A stretch of 56,253 nucleotides of DNA. Source: a virus. The notes below the pieces were generated by a model that was not told the DNA's origin, ran no database searches, and worked only from the letters and a program-made list of their open reading frames with translations. Positions 14,619-21,766 of this stretch are shown here, one piece after another; the first letter of the stretch is position 1, and each line of letters begins with the position of its first letter. Where the stretch lies: positions 1 to 56,253 of IMG/VR virus record IMGVR_UViG_3300030451_004176, one strand, 5' to 3'. A program made the translations under genes and the position numbers.

Positions 14619-14630
14619 AAACAAACAATT

Positions 14631-14882
14631 ATGAAAACATATATATTTGACCAACTAAATACAGCTGATGGATACGAAATCTATTGGCTACACGATGAGC
14701 GACACGATGCCATTGATCCTAATGACTTGTACTATTACAAAGATGAATTCGAGGAAAAATGTAGAGAGATTGTATTTGATGAGGACGTTGACTACATCGA
14801 CTACGTATTTGAAGAAGAAATACAAGAATGGATACGAGAAGCAGAAGCAATACAGAAAGACCAAGAAAACTTTTACAGATAA
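14631..14882 (+). CDS. Strongly acidic small protein
   Basis: This 83-residue protein is rich in Asp, Glu and Tyr (DPNDLYYYKDEFEEKCREIV, then EEIQEWIREAEAIQ). The net charge is strongly negative, which is a feature of DNA mimics and of many early phage inhibitors, but no family was recognised. It starts after ACAAACAATTATG. Confidence 0.6.
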   Translation: MKTYIFDQLNTADGYEIYWLHDERHDAIDPNDLYYYKDEFEEKCREIVFDEDVDYIDYVFEEEIQEWIREAEAIQKDQENFYR

Positions 14883-14904
14883 ACAAACAATAAAACAAAC
14901 AATT

Positions 14905-15099
14905 ATGAACAAACAAAATTTAATAAATGACATAAAGATCCAAGCCACAAAACTTTTCAACAAGAATGTAACTAATTTACATTACTCAGAGAATAGGTTG
15001 AATGCTTTGGAGTTAGACCAACTAATAAATTTATTGGTGTGGTTCAAAAAAGAAAATGACAAAATACTAACAATTAAAAGATTAGATAAAGATGAATAA
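14905..15099 (+). CDS. Small hypothetical protein
   Basis: This 64-residue protein begins MNKQNLINDIKIQATKLFNK and continues with a helical NALELDQLINLLVWFKKEND. I chose the ATG at 14905 because it follows the local start motif ACAAACAATTATG. The same frame is open further upstream, but that part lies inside the previous gene. Function unknown. Confidence 0.6.
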   Translation: MNKQNLINDIKIQATKLFNKNVTNLHYSENRLNALELDQLINLLVWFKKENDKILTIKRLDKDE

Positions 15100-15274
15100 A
15101 AAAATAAATCAGAAAGACGTAGAGAAATACGCATTGTGGGTGCTGAATGATTGTATGCAACCACACGATGAAATAGAATGGTTGGTTAACACAATACTAA
15201 ATAGCGATGATGTGCACCACGTGATTGAAGAAGTAATAACAGATATTGCTCAATCAACCAAAGATGAAATTTAA
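15092..15274 (+). CDS. Small acidic hypothetical protein
   Basis: This 60-residue protein begins MNKKINQKDVEKYALWVLND and has an acidic helical C-terminus (VHHVIEEVITDIAQSTKDEI). It overlaps the end of the previous gene by 8 bp. No family recognised. Confidence 0.55.
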   Translation: MNKKINQKDVEKYALWVLNDCMQPHDEIEWLVNTILNSDDVHHVIEEVITDIAQSTKDEI

Positions 15275-15309
15275 TCAAAAAATAATAACAATTAAAAACG
15301 ATAAGTAAT

Positions 15310-15540
15310 ATGACACAACTAAAAGTAACAAACGTAAGATACTTTGAGACACGGAGAGGTCTTGGGTATGAATGCCGAACAAATCACAAAGGAATAAGCA
15401 TTTGGAATGACGGCAACGGTGGTATGACATTCATAGATGGAAATGAATACACCAAAGATTATAGAGAAGTGAAGTTATATAGTAAAATATATACAGACAC
15501 AATGTTAGAAAAATTAATTGATGATTATGAAAATGTATAA
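15310..15540 (+). CDS. Small hypothetical protein
   Basis: This 76-residue protein begins MTQLKVTNVRYFETRRGLGY and has a beta-rich core (GISIWNDGNGGMTFIDG) and a helical end. The N-terminal pattern recalls short phage proteins of unknown function. Its end overlaps the next small gene. Confidence 0.6.
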   Translation: MTQLKVTNVRYFETRRGLGYECRTNHKGISIWNDGNGGMTFIDGNEYTKDYREVKLYSKIYTDTMLEKLIDDYENV

Positions 15541-15685
15541 AGTATATAGATATTATGGTGGTGAATATCCACAAGATGTTTCTTGGTCTTGTACCTATGA
15601 GGGGGCAAAACTGCTTGGATCAGTAGCAGAACATTTTGAAATAGAAGAAGTTAAACTAAAAAAATACAGTAATGAAACTATTTAA
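15527..15685 (+). CDS. Small hypothetical protein
   Basis: This 52-residue protein begins MKMYKVYRYYGGEYPQDVSW and ends KLKKYSNETI. The start is ambiguous (ATGs at 15521, 15527 and 15533). It overlaps the previous gene's end and the next gene's start by 14 bp each, which is normal in this packed segment. Function unknown. Confidence 0.45.
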   Translation: MKMYKVYRYYGGEYPQDVSWSCTYEGAKLLGSVAEHFEIEEVKLKKYSNETI

Positions 15686-15848
15686 AAAATACACCAGATG
15701 TATGAGACACAAGCAATACCTCGAAGAAAGGGTGCACAGATTACATTATCAAATATGTATGGATGCCGTTGAACGGGGTATGGTAGACCCACTAAAAAGA
15801 GAATTATTAATTAAATATAATGAAAGGCTAAAGAAATGGAAATCATAA
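15672..15848 (+). CDS. Small basic hypothetical protein
   Basis: This 58-residue protein begins MKLFKKYTRCMRHKQYLEER and ends RLKKWKS. It is basic, helical and has two Cys. It overlaps both neighbours. Nothing shows its function. Confidence 0.45.
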   Translation: MKLFKKYTRCMRHKQYLEERVHRLHYQICMDAVERGMVDPLKRELLIKYNERLKKWKS

Positions 15849-15949
15849 AAGAGATAAAAAAACAATTAAAAGAACTTGACAAAGAGATCAAGAGACAAAA
15901 AAGAATAGAACAAATAATTAAAAATAAAATAACAAATGAAAAAAGATAA
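15836..15949 (+). CDS. Lys-rich helical micropeptide
   Basis: This 37-residue peptide (MEIIKEIKKQLKELDKEIKR at the start) is a heptad-like charged helix, probably a short coiled coil. It overlaps both neighbours by 13-14 bp. Function unknown. Confidence 0.4.
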   Translation: MEIIKEIKKQLKELDKEIKRQKRIEQIIKNKITNEKR

Positions 15950-16049
15950 ATTAAAAGAAAAGCTAATCGAGAAGGGAGTTTCTAAAGATTGGTTAGAAAA
16001 AAACTTTGTTCACATAACAGATGAAGAAGATGACGAACAGAGACATTGA
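15936..16049 (+). CDS. Small hypothetical peptide
   Basis: This 37-residue peptide begins MKKDKLKEKLIEKGVSKDWL and ends with an acidic ITDEEDDEQRH. It overlaps the next gene by 29 bp. The KxxLIEKGVSKDWLEKNF pattern looks like a genuine short helical domain. No function is known. Confidence 0.4.
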   Translation: MKKDKLKEKLIEKGVSKDWLEKNFVHITDEEDDEQRH

Positions 16050-16245
16050 AATAATAAACGGCATCGCGGATCTAAAAGAATTAAATACGCAATTAAAAGA
16101 ATTAAAGTGGTGGCAGTACATACAAAAAAAAGAAATAAAAGCCACCATTGATGCCATAAAATTTATATATAAATTAAATAAACCAAACGATGAACTTAGA
16201 AAAATTTATACAAACGCAAAGAGAAATGGCAATGGAACTACTTGA
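16021..16245 (+). CDS. Small hypothetical protein
   Basis: This 74-residue protein begins MKKMTNRDIEIINGIADLKE (an alternative start is the second Met at 16030) and has a basic helical middle (LKWWQYIQKKEIKATIDAIK). It overlaps the next gene by 56 bp. No family recognised. Confidence 0.5.
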   Translation: MKKMTNRDIEIINGIADLKELNTQLKELKWWQYIQKKEIKATIDAIKFIYKLNKPNDELRKIYTNAKRNGNGTT

Positions 16246-16333
16246 CTTTGGAAACTCAAGAGAAAAAGCCGAAGGCATAGGAATGCTTAGAGTGTTACAA
16301 GATTTAGATATTTTAATAAAAGCTAAAAAATAA
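16190..16333 (+). CDS. Small hypothetical protein
   Basis: This 47-residue protein begins MNLEKFIQTQREMAMELLDF and continues GNSREKAEGIGMLRVLQDLD. It is an amphipathic helix pair. It overlaps the previous gene by 56 bp in another frame. Function unknown. Confidence 0.45.
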   Translation: MNLEKFIQTQREMAMELLDFGNSREKAEGIGMLRVLQDLDILIKAKK

Positions 16334-16347
16334 TTCACCAACATTTC

Positions 16348-16378
16348 TTGCATATTTTACTAACAATAATTATATTAG
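16348..16378 (+). promoter_or_regulatory. Possible rightward promoter
   Basis: TTG at 16348-16350, 20 nt, then TATATTAG at 16371-16378, one base from TAnnTTTG. It sits in the only clear gap (49 bp) in this packed segment. The -7 lies 4 nt before the ATG at 16383, so the transcript would be almost leaderless. Confidence 0.35.
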
Positions 16379-16382
16379 CACA

Positions 16383-16559
16383 ATGGGAAAAAGTAAAGAT
16401 ATGTATATGTTTTATCATCAATTGATGACCATTGATGACGTATACTTACAACAAGAGTATTTATTAAACGAACAAGAATATGACGAAAACAGAATCAATA
16501 CAAAGTCTACTAAGGAAGGTCTGCAACAGGCTGAGAGTAGCACAATCAAATATATTTGA
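16383..16559 (+). CDS. Small hypothetical protein overlapping the next gene
   Basis: This 58-residue protein begins MGKSKDMYMFYHQLMTIDDV and contains YLQQEYLLNEQEYDENRIN. The last 80 bp overlap the DnaA-like gene at 16480 in a different frame. That is longer than other overlaps here, so either the C-terminal part of this gene or the start of the next one may be misassigned. Confidence 0.4.
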   Translation: MGKSKDMYMFYHQLMTIDDVYLQQEYLLNEQEYDENRINTKSTKEGLQQAESSTIKYI

Positions 16560-16779
16560 TAAATCCAAAAAAAGAAAAAATATTGATGCTCGACATATGT
16601 TCTTTTACATATGTAAGCAAAACAATATAAACATTCATTACATACAGGAGTATGCTAATGATAAGTACGATCAGTATATTGATCACTCTACTATTATATA
16701 TGCACAAAATAAGATGGCAGAAAAAATAGATGATGATGCTGACTGGAGAAATCTTTATAACGAAATAACCAATAAATAA
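16480..16779 (+). CDS. DnaA domain-IV-like DNA-binding protein
   Basis: This 99-residue protein contains KKRKNIDARHMFFYIC, then IHYIQEYANDKYDQYIDHST and IIYAQNKM. It resembles the C-terminal helix-turn-helix of DnaA (basic loop, the (V)ARQxAMYL-type helix, and a D/N-HST/HAT-V signature), which binds DnaA boxes. The AAA+ part is absent. A second such protein is encoded at 24224-24598. It may bind the origin or compete with host DnaA. The resemblance is moderate and the role inferred. Confidence 0.6.
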   Translation: MTKTESIQSLLRKVCNRLRVAQSNIFDKSKKRKNIDARHMFFYICKQNNINIHYIQEYANDKYDQYIDHSTIIYAQNKMAEKIDDDADWRNLYNEITNK

Positions 16780-16786
16780 ATAAACA

Positions 16787-17038
16787 ATGAAAAAAAAACA
16801 CACGTATTTAGATCAGTTAATGGAAGAAAGTGAGTCTAGTTATAAAAATGTATTAATAGCTTTAGAAATGTTACATAAAAAAGAACTGGAAGCAATAGAA
16901 ATGTTGCAAAGCAATGGTTACAAAGTAATTCATCCAAAATATAAATCAAATAAGGTAACAAAAGAAGGATTTAAAAAATACTGGGAAGATAAATATATAT
17001 ATTATAAAAAGCTTATAAATAAAATAAACAATAAATAA
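16787..17038 (+). CDS. Small helical hypothetical protein
   Basis: This 83-residue protein begins MKKKHTYLDQLMEESESSYK and has a Glu/Met-rich helix (ALEMLHKKELEAIEMLQ) and a basic C-terminal part (VTKEGFKKYWEDKYIYYKK). No family recognised. It is spaced 7 bp from both neighbours in the replication and recombination operon. Confidence 0.6.
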   Translation: MKKKHTYLDQLMEESESSYKNVLIALEMLHKKELEAIEMLQSNGYKVIHPKYKSNKVTKEGFKKYWEDKYIYYKKLINKINNK

Positions 17039-17045
17039 ATAAACA

Positions 17046-17606
17046 ATGAGTAAATTAAATTTAATACAATCGGAGTTGAAGGCTCCTAAAAACCAATACA
17101 ATAGTTTTGGCAAATACAAGTATCGTTCTTGTGAGGACATACTTGAGGCCGTAAAGCCTATACTAAAGAAACACAAAGCATCTATAACACTATCTGATGA
17201 GGTGGTAGATATGGGTGGTATCGTAACTATCATAGCCACAGCTACTTACAGAGAAGGATCAGAAGAGATCAGTGTAAGTTCTTGTGCTGGTGTAGATCCA
17301 AATAGAAAAGGGATGGACATAGCACAAAGCTTCGGAAGTTCTTCATCGTATGCAAGAAAGTATGCTTTGAATGGTTTATTACTAATAGATGACACCAATG
17401 ATCCTGATGTTACCAATACACACGGAAAGACACAGGTGGTTGTAAACAAAGGCGTAATAGACATAGGAGATGCAAAATGGTCGGACTGCTTAAAGTATGT
17501 AGTGGCTAATAAACATCTTGGGTTTGATGCTGTGGTAAATGCTTTGAAAAAGAAGTATGACTTTACTCCAAAGGCATTAAATGCTATTAAAAAAGAAGTT
17601 AAGTAA
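17046..17606 (+). CDS. ERF-family single-strand annealing protein
   Basis: This 186-residue protein shows the ERF pattern: KNQYNSFGKYKYRSCEDILE (residues 15-34), VKPILKKHKASITLSD, and RKGMDIAQSFGSSSSYARKY followed by ALNGLLLIDDTNDPD. ERF proteins anneal single strands and pair with a 5'-3' exonuclease in phage recombination. The neighbouring gene, overlapping by 1 bp, encodes such a PD-(D/E)XK nuclease. The C-terminal tail (about 130-186) is variable and may bind a partner. Confidence 0.85.
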   Translation: MSKLNLIQSELKAPKNQYNSFGKYKYRSCEDILEAVKPILKKHKASITLSDEVVDMGGIVTIIATATYREGSEEISVSSCAGVDPNRKGMDIAQSFGSSSSYARKYALNGLLLIDDTNDPDVTNTHGKTQVVVNKGVIDIGDAKWSDCLKYVVANKHLGFDAVVNALKKKYDFTPKALNAIKKEVK

Positions 17607-18340
17607 TGGAGGCGATATTAAAACGCCTTGAGAATGATAAAGATTATTATGGAGAGTTCGGTAAAAAATTCTTATCGAACTCAGACATATACACTTTATT
17701 AAATAATCCTAGAGGGTTTAGGCAACCCGTACAAGAAACAAAAGCGTTGATAGAGGGTAGATACTTTCATACTTTTATGTTAGAACCCGACAAAATAGAG
17801 ACGTTTAAAATTAGCACATCAAGATCAAGAAATAGTACAGCGTATAAAAAAGATTTATATGACTATGATGAAAAAATGCTTATACTACAGCACGAAGTTG
17901 ATCACTTAGTAGAACTATGTAGCGTAATGAAAGCTAACTTTAAATTCTTTGATGACATCTATGCCAACACAAACAAGTATGAAGTACCTGGTGTAGTGTT
18001 TTTAAAAGGTGAGCAGTGGAAGGGAAAGGCAGATGTACTATGTGAGGATAAGATTATAGATCTAAAAACCACATCAGATATATCCAAATTTCATTTATCA
18101 GCAAAGAAATACAACTATGATAGTCAGGCATACATATACCAACAGATATTTGGAGTGCCTGTACATTTTTACGTCATAGATAAAACAAGTATGTTGCTTG
18201 GTATTTATAAACCAACTGAATCATTTTTAGAAAGCGGAGAGAGAAAAGTAGAGAGAGCAGTTAATATCTATCGTCAGTTTTTTTCTGAAGATTCTGAGAT
18301 ATCTATTGATGATTTTTATTTTGATGAATTACTAAATTAA
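17606..18340 (+). CDS. PD-(D/E)XK recombination exonuclease (RecE/YqaJ-like)
   Basis: This 244-residue protein has the active-site run WKGKADVLC (138-146; GKAD at 140-143) and IDLKTT (151-156, the D-x-K pair). It then has YDSQAYIYQQIFG (171-183), with the helix and Gln of phage-type nucleases. An EGRYFHTFML segment near residue 50 carries the first acidic residue and His. It should make 3' single-stranded tails for the ERF protein encoded just upstream. The overlap TAATG indicates coupling. The fold is well supported; polarity is inferred from the pairing. Confidence 0.8.
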   Translation: MEAILKRLENDKDYYGEFGKKFLSNSDIYTLLNNPRGFRQPVQETKALIEGRYFHTFMLEPDKIETFKISTSRSRNSTAYKKDLYDYDEKMLILQHEVDHLVELCSVMKANFKFFDDIYANTNKYEVPGVVFLKGEQWKGKADVLCEDKIIDLKTTSDISKFHLSAKKYNYDSQAYIYQQIFGVPVHFYVIDKTSMLLGIYKPTESFLESGERKVERAVNIYRQFFSEDSEISIDDFYFDELLN

Positions 18341-18404
18341 TTCCAGGTATGCTCACACTCTGGATTTATGTATAGATAAGTTGTGAGTAAATTAAAAACA
18401 AATA

Positions 18405-18638
18405 ATGATGACAAAAGAAAAAATATTTGCATCAGGTTTTTCTTTTAAGAGAAACGAAACAGCTCCTGAATTTGTAGTAGGGAGGCAGTCCATCAAGGTT
18501 GATGAGGCGGTAGCATTCTTAACATCACACGCTAAGAATGGTTGGGTAAACTTAGATATCAAACAAGCAAAAGGTGGTAACTACTACTGCGAGTTGGATA
18601 CTTACGAGCCCAAGAAAACTGAAGAAGTAAATTTCTAA
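18405..18638 (+). CDS. Small conserved protein, possibly ssDNA-binding
   Basis: This 77-residue protein begins MMTKEKIFASGFSFKRNETA and contains APEFVVGRQSIKVDEAVAF and GWVNLDIKQAKGGNYYCELD. The VVG..S(I/L)KVD.A..F pattern recurs in short proteins in the replication regions of Bacteroidetes phages (from memory). Its place after ERF and exonuclease suggests a role with single-stranded DNA. This is inference, and no OB-fold was proved. A 6-bp stem (CTCACA/TGTGAG) lies in the 64-bp gap upstream, and a terminator follows. Confidence 0.6.
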   Translation: MMTKEKIFASGFSFKRNETAPEFVVGRQSIKVDEAVAFLTSHAKNGWVNLDIKQAKGGNYYCELDTYEPKKTEEVNF

Positions 18639-18685
18639 CAATATGGATTTAGCGTTGATCCAAAAGAGGACAATGCTTTATCTTA

Positions 18686-18728
18686 GGGGGGTGTAGGGTA
18701 AAGTTTTGGGTGCCGCACCCCCTTTTTT
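18686..18728 (+). terminator. Rho-independent terminator
   Basis: GGGGGTG (18687-18693) pairs with CACCCCC (18716-18722), with a smaller GGGTG-CCG-CACCC alternative, followed directly by TTTTTT. It ends the ERF/exonuclease operon after the stop at 18638, 15 nt before the micropeptide at 18743. Confidence 0.7.
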
Positions 18729-18742
18729 ATAAAGAAACAATT

Positions 18743-18874
18743 ATGAAAACAATACAACACTTTTTTATAGAATTTTCAAGTAACTATTTATTATTACTAC
18801 TTATATACTTAATATTTATATTTCCATCTTTATGTTATGTTAAGTATACAAAAAGAAATAAAAAGACACTATAG
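18743..18874 (+). CDS. Single-pass membrane micropeptide
   Basis: This 43-residue peptide begins MKTIQHFFIEFSSN. It has a Leu/Ile-rich membrane helix (about residues 15-32) and a basic C-terminus (KYTKRNKKTL). It follows GAAACAATTATG, the local start motif. The stop codon TAG lies within the CACTATAGTG palindrome of control element B, which ties the gene end to the regulatory site. Function unknown. Confidence 0.5.
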   Translation: MKTIQHFFIEFSSNYLLLLLIYLIFIFPSLCYVKYTKRNKKTL

Positions 18875-18977
18875 TGACGTTTTTTTTAAAAAAAAATAAA
18901 AAAAATAAAAACTATATAAATGAATGTATTTTATATATTTACGCTAGATTTTATAACAAAATCGTCATTTCGGCACT
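18867..18977 (+). repeat. Control element B (inverted partner of 11683-11791)
   Basis: On the plus strand this reads CACTATAGTGACGTTTTTTT, an A/T-rich centre, then AAAATCGTCATTTCGGCACT, 22 nt before the primase ATG. Element A carries the same ends on the minus strand, with the same 82-nt distance between GTGACG and ATCGTCA. CACTATAGTG is a perfect 10-bp palindrome. A TATATTTA in the centre (around 18933) could be a -7 element. It is probably a shared operator. Confidence 0.65.
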
Positions 18978-18998
18978 AACAATTAAATTAATTTTAAA

Positions 18999-21485
18999 AT
19001 GGATAAGAGGTACATTACACTATTTAAAAACATTAAAGAAACAAGTCAACCTTTTCATAGAGGAGTAGAAGTGGCTTTACATAGAATACAAAATGGTAAG
19101 TCAAAAGATTTAATCGAAAAGATTAGATCGTTAAAACAAAAAAATAAAATAAACGAACTAAAGAAACAACTACCTGCGATTTGCTTTAGTGGAGTATTTA
19201 GTAAAAGAAACGATGCTTCCATTCAAGAACATAGTGGTTTGATATGTTTGGACTTCGATGAGTTTTCAAGTGATGAAGATTTACAAAAGTTTAAAAAAGA
19301 CATATGCAAGGATGAGTACGTGTATAGTTGCTTCATATCACCATCAGGTAGAGGATTAAAAGTGTTGGTTAAAATACCTAATGAAATAGATTCACACGTT
19401 TTTTTCTTTGAGGCATTGAACGATCACTTTAATTCAACTCATTTTGATTTAACTTGTAAGAACTTATCAAGGGTTTGTTATGAAAGTTATGATCCAGAGA
19501 TTTATATAAACGAAGAATCAAGACTATGGGTGGAGAAGTTAGAAAGAATAACTCCCGTAGAAGTAAAGACCAGTGAAGTATCTATTCCTATTACAGATGA
19601 AAGTAAGATTATTGAAATACTTACTAATTGGTGGGATAAAAAATACCCTATGCAAGAAGGGCAAAGAAACAACAACCTGTATATTTTGGCTGCAGCTTTT
19701 AACGATTTTGGTATAAGTAAATCTTTAGCTGAGTTTGTTGTGAAAAGATACGAGTCGGAAAGTTTTAGCGCAAAAGAAATTAAGCAAACTATTGACTCAG
19801 CTTATTCACAAGTGGCTAACTTTGGATCTAAATCATATGAAGATACTCAGAAGATATCTGAAATAAAATCAAAGATAATACAGGGGAGGACAAAAGATTC
19901 TATCGTTGCAGAACTAAGAGAAGAGTACGAAGAAGATAAGATTAAAGAAGTAGTAAACAAAATTAGCCTGGAAAATTCTAATGCTGACTTTTGGACAAGA
20001 TCTTCCAAAGGTGTTATTAAAATATTTCATTTAAAGTTTAAAAACTTTTTAGAAGAAGCAGGGTTTTACAAGTATAATCCACAGGGGAGTACAAGTTATG
20101 TGTTTGTAAGAGTAAAGAATAATTTGATTGATAACACCACTGAGAAAGAAATTAAAGACTTTGTTCTTAATTATTTAATGGAGGTAAATGATGTGGATGT
20201 TTATAACTATTTTGCGGAGAACACAAAATATTTTAGGGAAGAGTTTTTAACTTTACTATCTTCCGTAGATGTTCTTTTTATGCAAGACACAAAAAATATT
20301 TCTTATTTGTATTATACAAATTGTGCAGTTAAGATATCTCCTAATAAAATTGAATCCATAGATTACATAGACTTAGGTGGTTTTGTATGGAAAGACCACG
20401 TTATACCACGTAAGTTTGCTTTTTGTGATTATGATGATTGTGATTATCAAAAGTTTATATCTAATGTTTCTGCGGCTAACATTGAAAGAGTAAGGTCAAT
20501 GGAAAGCACTATTGGATATTTAATGCACGGATATAAAAATTTATCTTACTGCCCAGCTGTCATACTCTATGATGAAGTCTTGAGTAATGATCCTGAAGGA
20601 GGTACAGGTAAAGGTATATTTATGAATGCATTACAACATATGAAAAAGTTAGTGGTAATAGATGGTAAAGCTTTTCATTTTGAAAGAGCATTTCCTTATC
20701 AATTAGTTTCGGCAGATACTCAGCTACTTTGTTTTGATGACGTTAGAAAGAACTTTGACTTTGAAAGATTGTTTAGTGTGATTACAGAGGGACTTACTTT
20801 AGAGAAGAAAAATAAAGATGCAATAAAAATTCCTTTTGACAAATCTCCCAAAGTTGCTATCACTACTAACTACGCTATAAGAGGTGATGGTAATTCTTTT
20901 GAAAGAAGAAAGTGGGAATTAGAATTGGCACAACATTACAATTCAAGTTACACGCCATTAGATGAGTTTGGTAAATTGTTATTTGGCGATTGGGATAAGT
21001 CTGAGTGGTGTCAGTTTGACAACTATATGATTCATTGCTTACAGCTTTATATGAATAACGGATTAATTAAAAGTACTTTTGTTAATCTTAAAATTAAGAA
21101 GCTAGCACAAAAAACTTGTCACGAATTTATTGAGTGGCTTGGCTTAATAGACGGAAACATACCTAATGAAGATTTTGAGAATGGAGGTAAGGTTTATAAA
21201 CAAGATTTATATTTTGATTTTATATCTGACAACCCTGACTTTGCGCCAAAAGCAAAGAGAACGATTTCCAGGACTGAGTTTTATAGATGGTTGAAATCAT
21301 ATGGTGTGTATAAAACAAGTGTAAACCCATTAGAAGGAAAAGACGGCAGTAAGGGAAGGTGGATACAAATAATAAACAAACACGCAAGAGAGGAAGTAAA
21401 AGAAATACCTTTTGAAAATCCGGAAACAATTATAGAAGATGATCTATTTGTAGATGGAAATTCAATAATAGAACCACCATTTTAA
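18999..21485 (+). CDS. Primase-helicase (BT4734-like prim-pol plus SF3-type helicase)
   Basis: This 828-residue replication protein has an N-terminal BT4734/VirE-N-like domain (about 15-180). It shows GLICLDFDEF (80-89, the acidic pair), SPSGRGLKVLVKI (114-126) and DLTCKNLSRVCYESYDPEIY (150-169), as in prim-pol-type primases. A PriCT-like helical linker follows (about 205-275). The C-terminal helicase has a Walker A PEGGTGKG (532-539), Walker B QLLCFDD (575-581) and an ERRKWELEL sensor/Arg segment. It should unwind and prime the phage origin. Control element B lies directly upstream. Confidence 0.85.
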   Translation: MDKRYITLFKNIKETSQPFHRGVEVALHRIQNGKSKDLIEKIRSLKQKNKINELKKQLPAICFSGVFSKRNDASIQEHSGLICLDFDEFSSDEDLQKFKKDICKDEYVYSCFISPSGRGLKVLVKIPNEIDSHVFFFEALNDHFNSTHFDLTCKNLSRVCYESYDPEIYINEESRLWVEKLERITPVEVKTSEVSIPITDESKIIEILTNWWDKKYPMQEGQRNNNLYILAAAFNDFGISKSLAEFVVKRYESESFSAKEIKQTIDSAYSQVANFGSKSYEDTQKISEIKSKIIQGRTKDSIVAELREEYEEDKIKEVVNKISLENSNADFWTRSSKGVIKIFHLKFKNFLEEAGFYKYNPQGSTSYVFVRVKNNLIDNTTEKEIKDFVLNYLMEVNDVDVYNYFAENTKYFREEFLTLLSSVDVLFMQDTKNISYLYYTNCAVKISPNKIESIDYIDLGGFVWKDHVIPRKFAFCDYDDCDYQKFISNVSAANIERVRSMESTIGYLMHGYKNLSYCPAVILYDEVLSNDPEGGTGKGIFMNALQHMKKLVVIDGKAFHFERAFPYQLVSADTQLLCFDDVRKNFDFERLFSVITEGLTLEKKNKDAIKIPFDKSPKVAITTNYAIRGDGNSFERRKWELELAQHYNSSYTPLDEFGKLLFGDWDKSEWCQFDNYMIHCLQLYMNNGLIKSTFVNLKIKKLAQKTCHEFIEWLGLIDGNIPNEDFENGGKVYKQDLYFDFISDNPDFAPKAKRTISRTEFYRWLKSYGVYKTSVNPLEGKDGSKGRWIQIINKHAREEVKEIPFENPETIIEDDLFVDGNSIIEPPF

Positions 21486-21766
21486 TGAAAAAAATATCAG
21501 ATCAACAACGAGTAAAGCAAGCCTTTGTAAATTCTTATAACATAATCGTTTCAGGAAAAGACCTGGAAGAATATTTAGATGAGTTAGAGGTTAGTTTAAT
21601 AAACTTAGATATAATATTTGCACACGATCCAACCACTAAGCTTACAAAGTTTGAGTTATTATTTTTGCTCACCTACTTTGAAGACGAAGAAGATTACGAA
21701 AGGTGTGCTGTATTGGATAAAATGTTAAGAGATGGAATTAAGAACGTACCAAAAACAAATAAGTAA
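21485..21766 (+). CDS. Small hypothetical protein
   Basis: This 93-residue acidic helical protein begins MKKISDQQRVKQAFVNSYN and contains KLTKFELLFLLTYFEDEEDY. It lies between primase and helicase, overlaps the primase end by 1 bp and the helicase start by 35 bp, so it is probably co-translated and may be a replication accessory. No family recognised. Confidence 0.6.
   Translation: MKKISDQQRVKQAFVNSYNIIVSGKDLEEYLDELEVSLINLDIIFAHDPTTKLTKFELLFLLTYFEDEEDYERCAVLDKMLRDGIKNVPKTNK

Noticed and set aside
18862-18876. GACACTATAG resembles an SP6-type phage promoter
   Set aside because: Ten bases only, no single-subunit RNA polymerase gene was seen, and the stretch is part of a palindrome in the shared control element.
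18874-19068. Open frame before and across the primase start
   Set aside because: Runs through the A/T-rich control element and overlaps the primase in another frame; composition is not protein-like.
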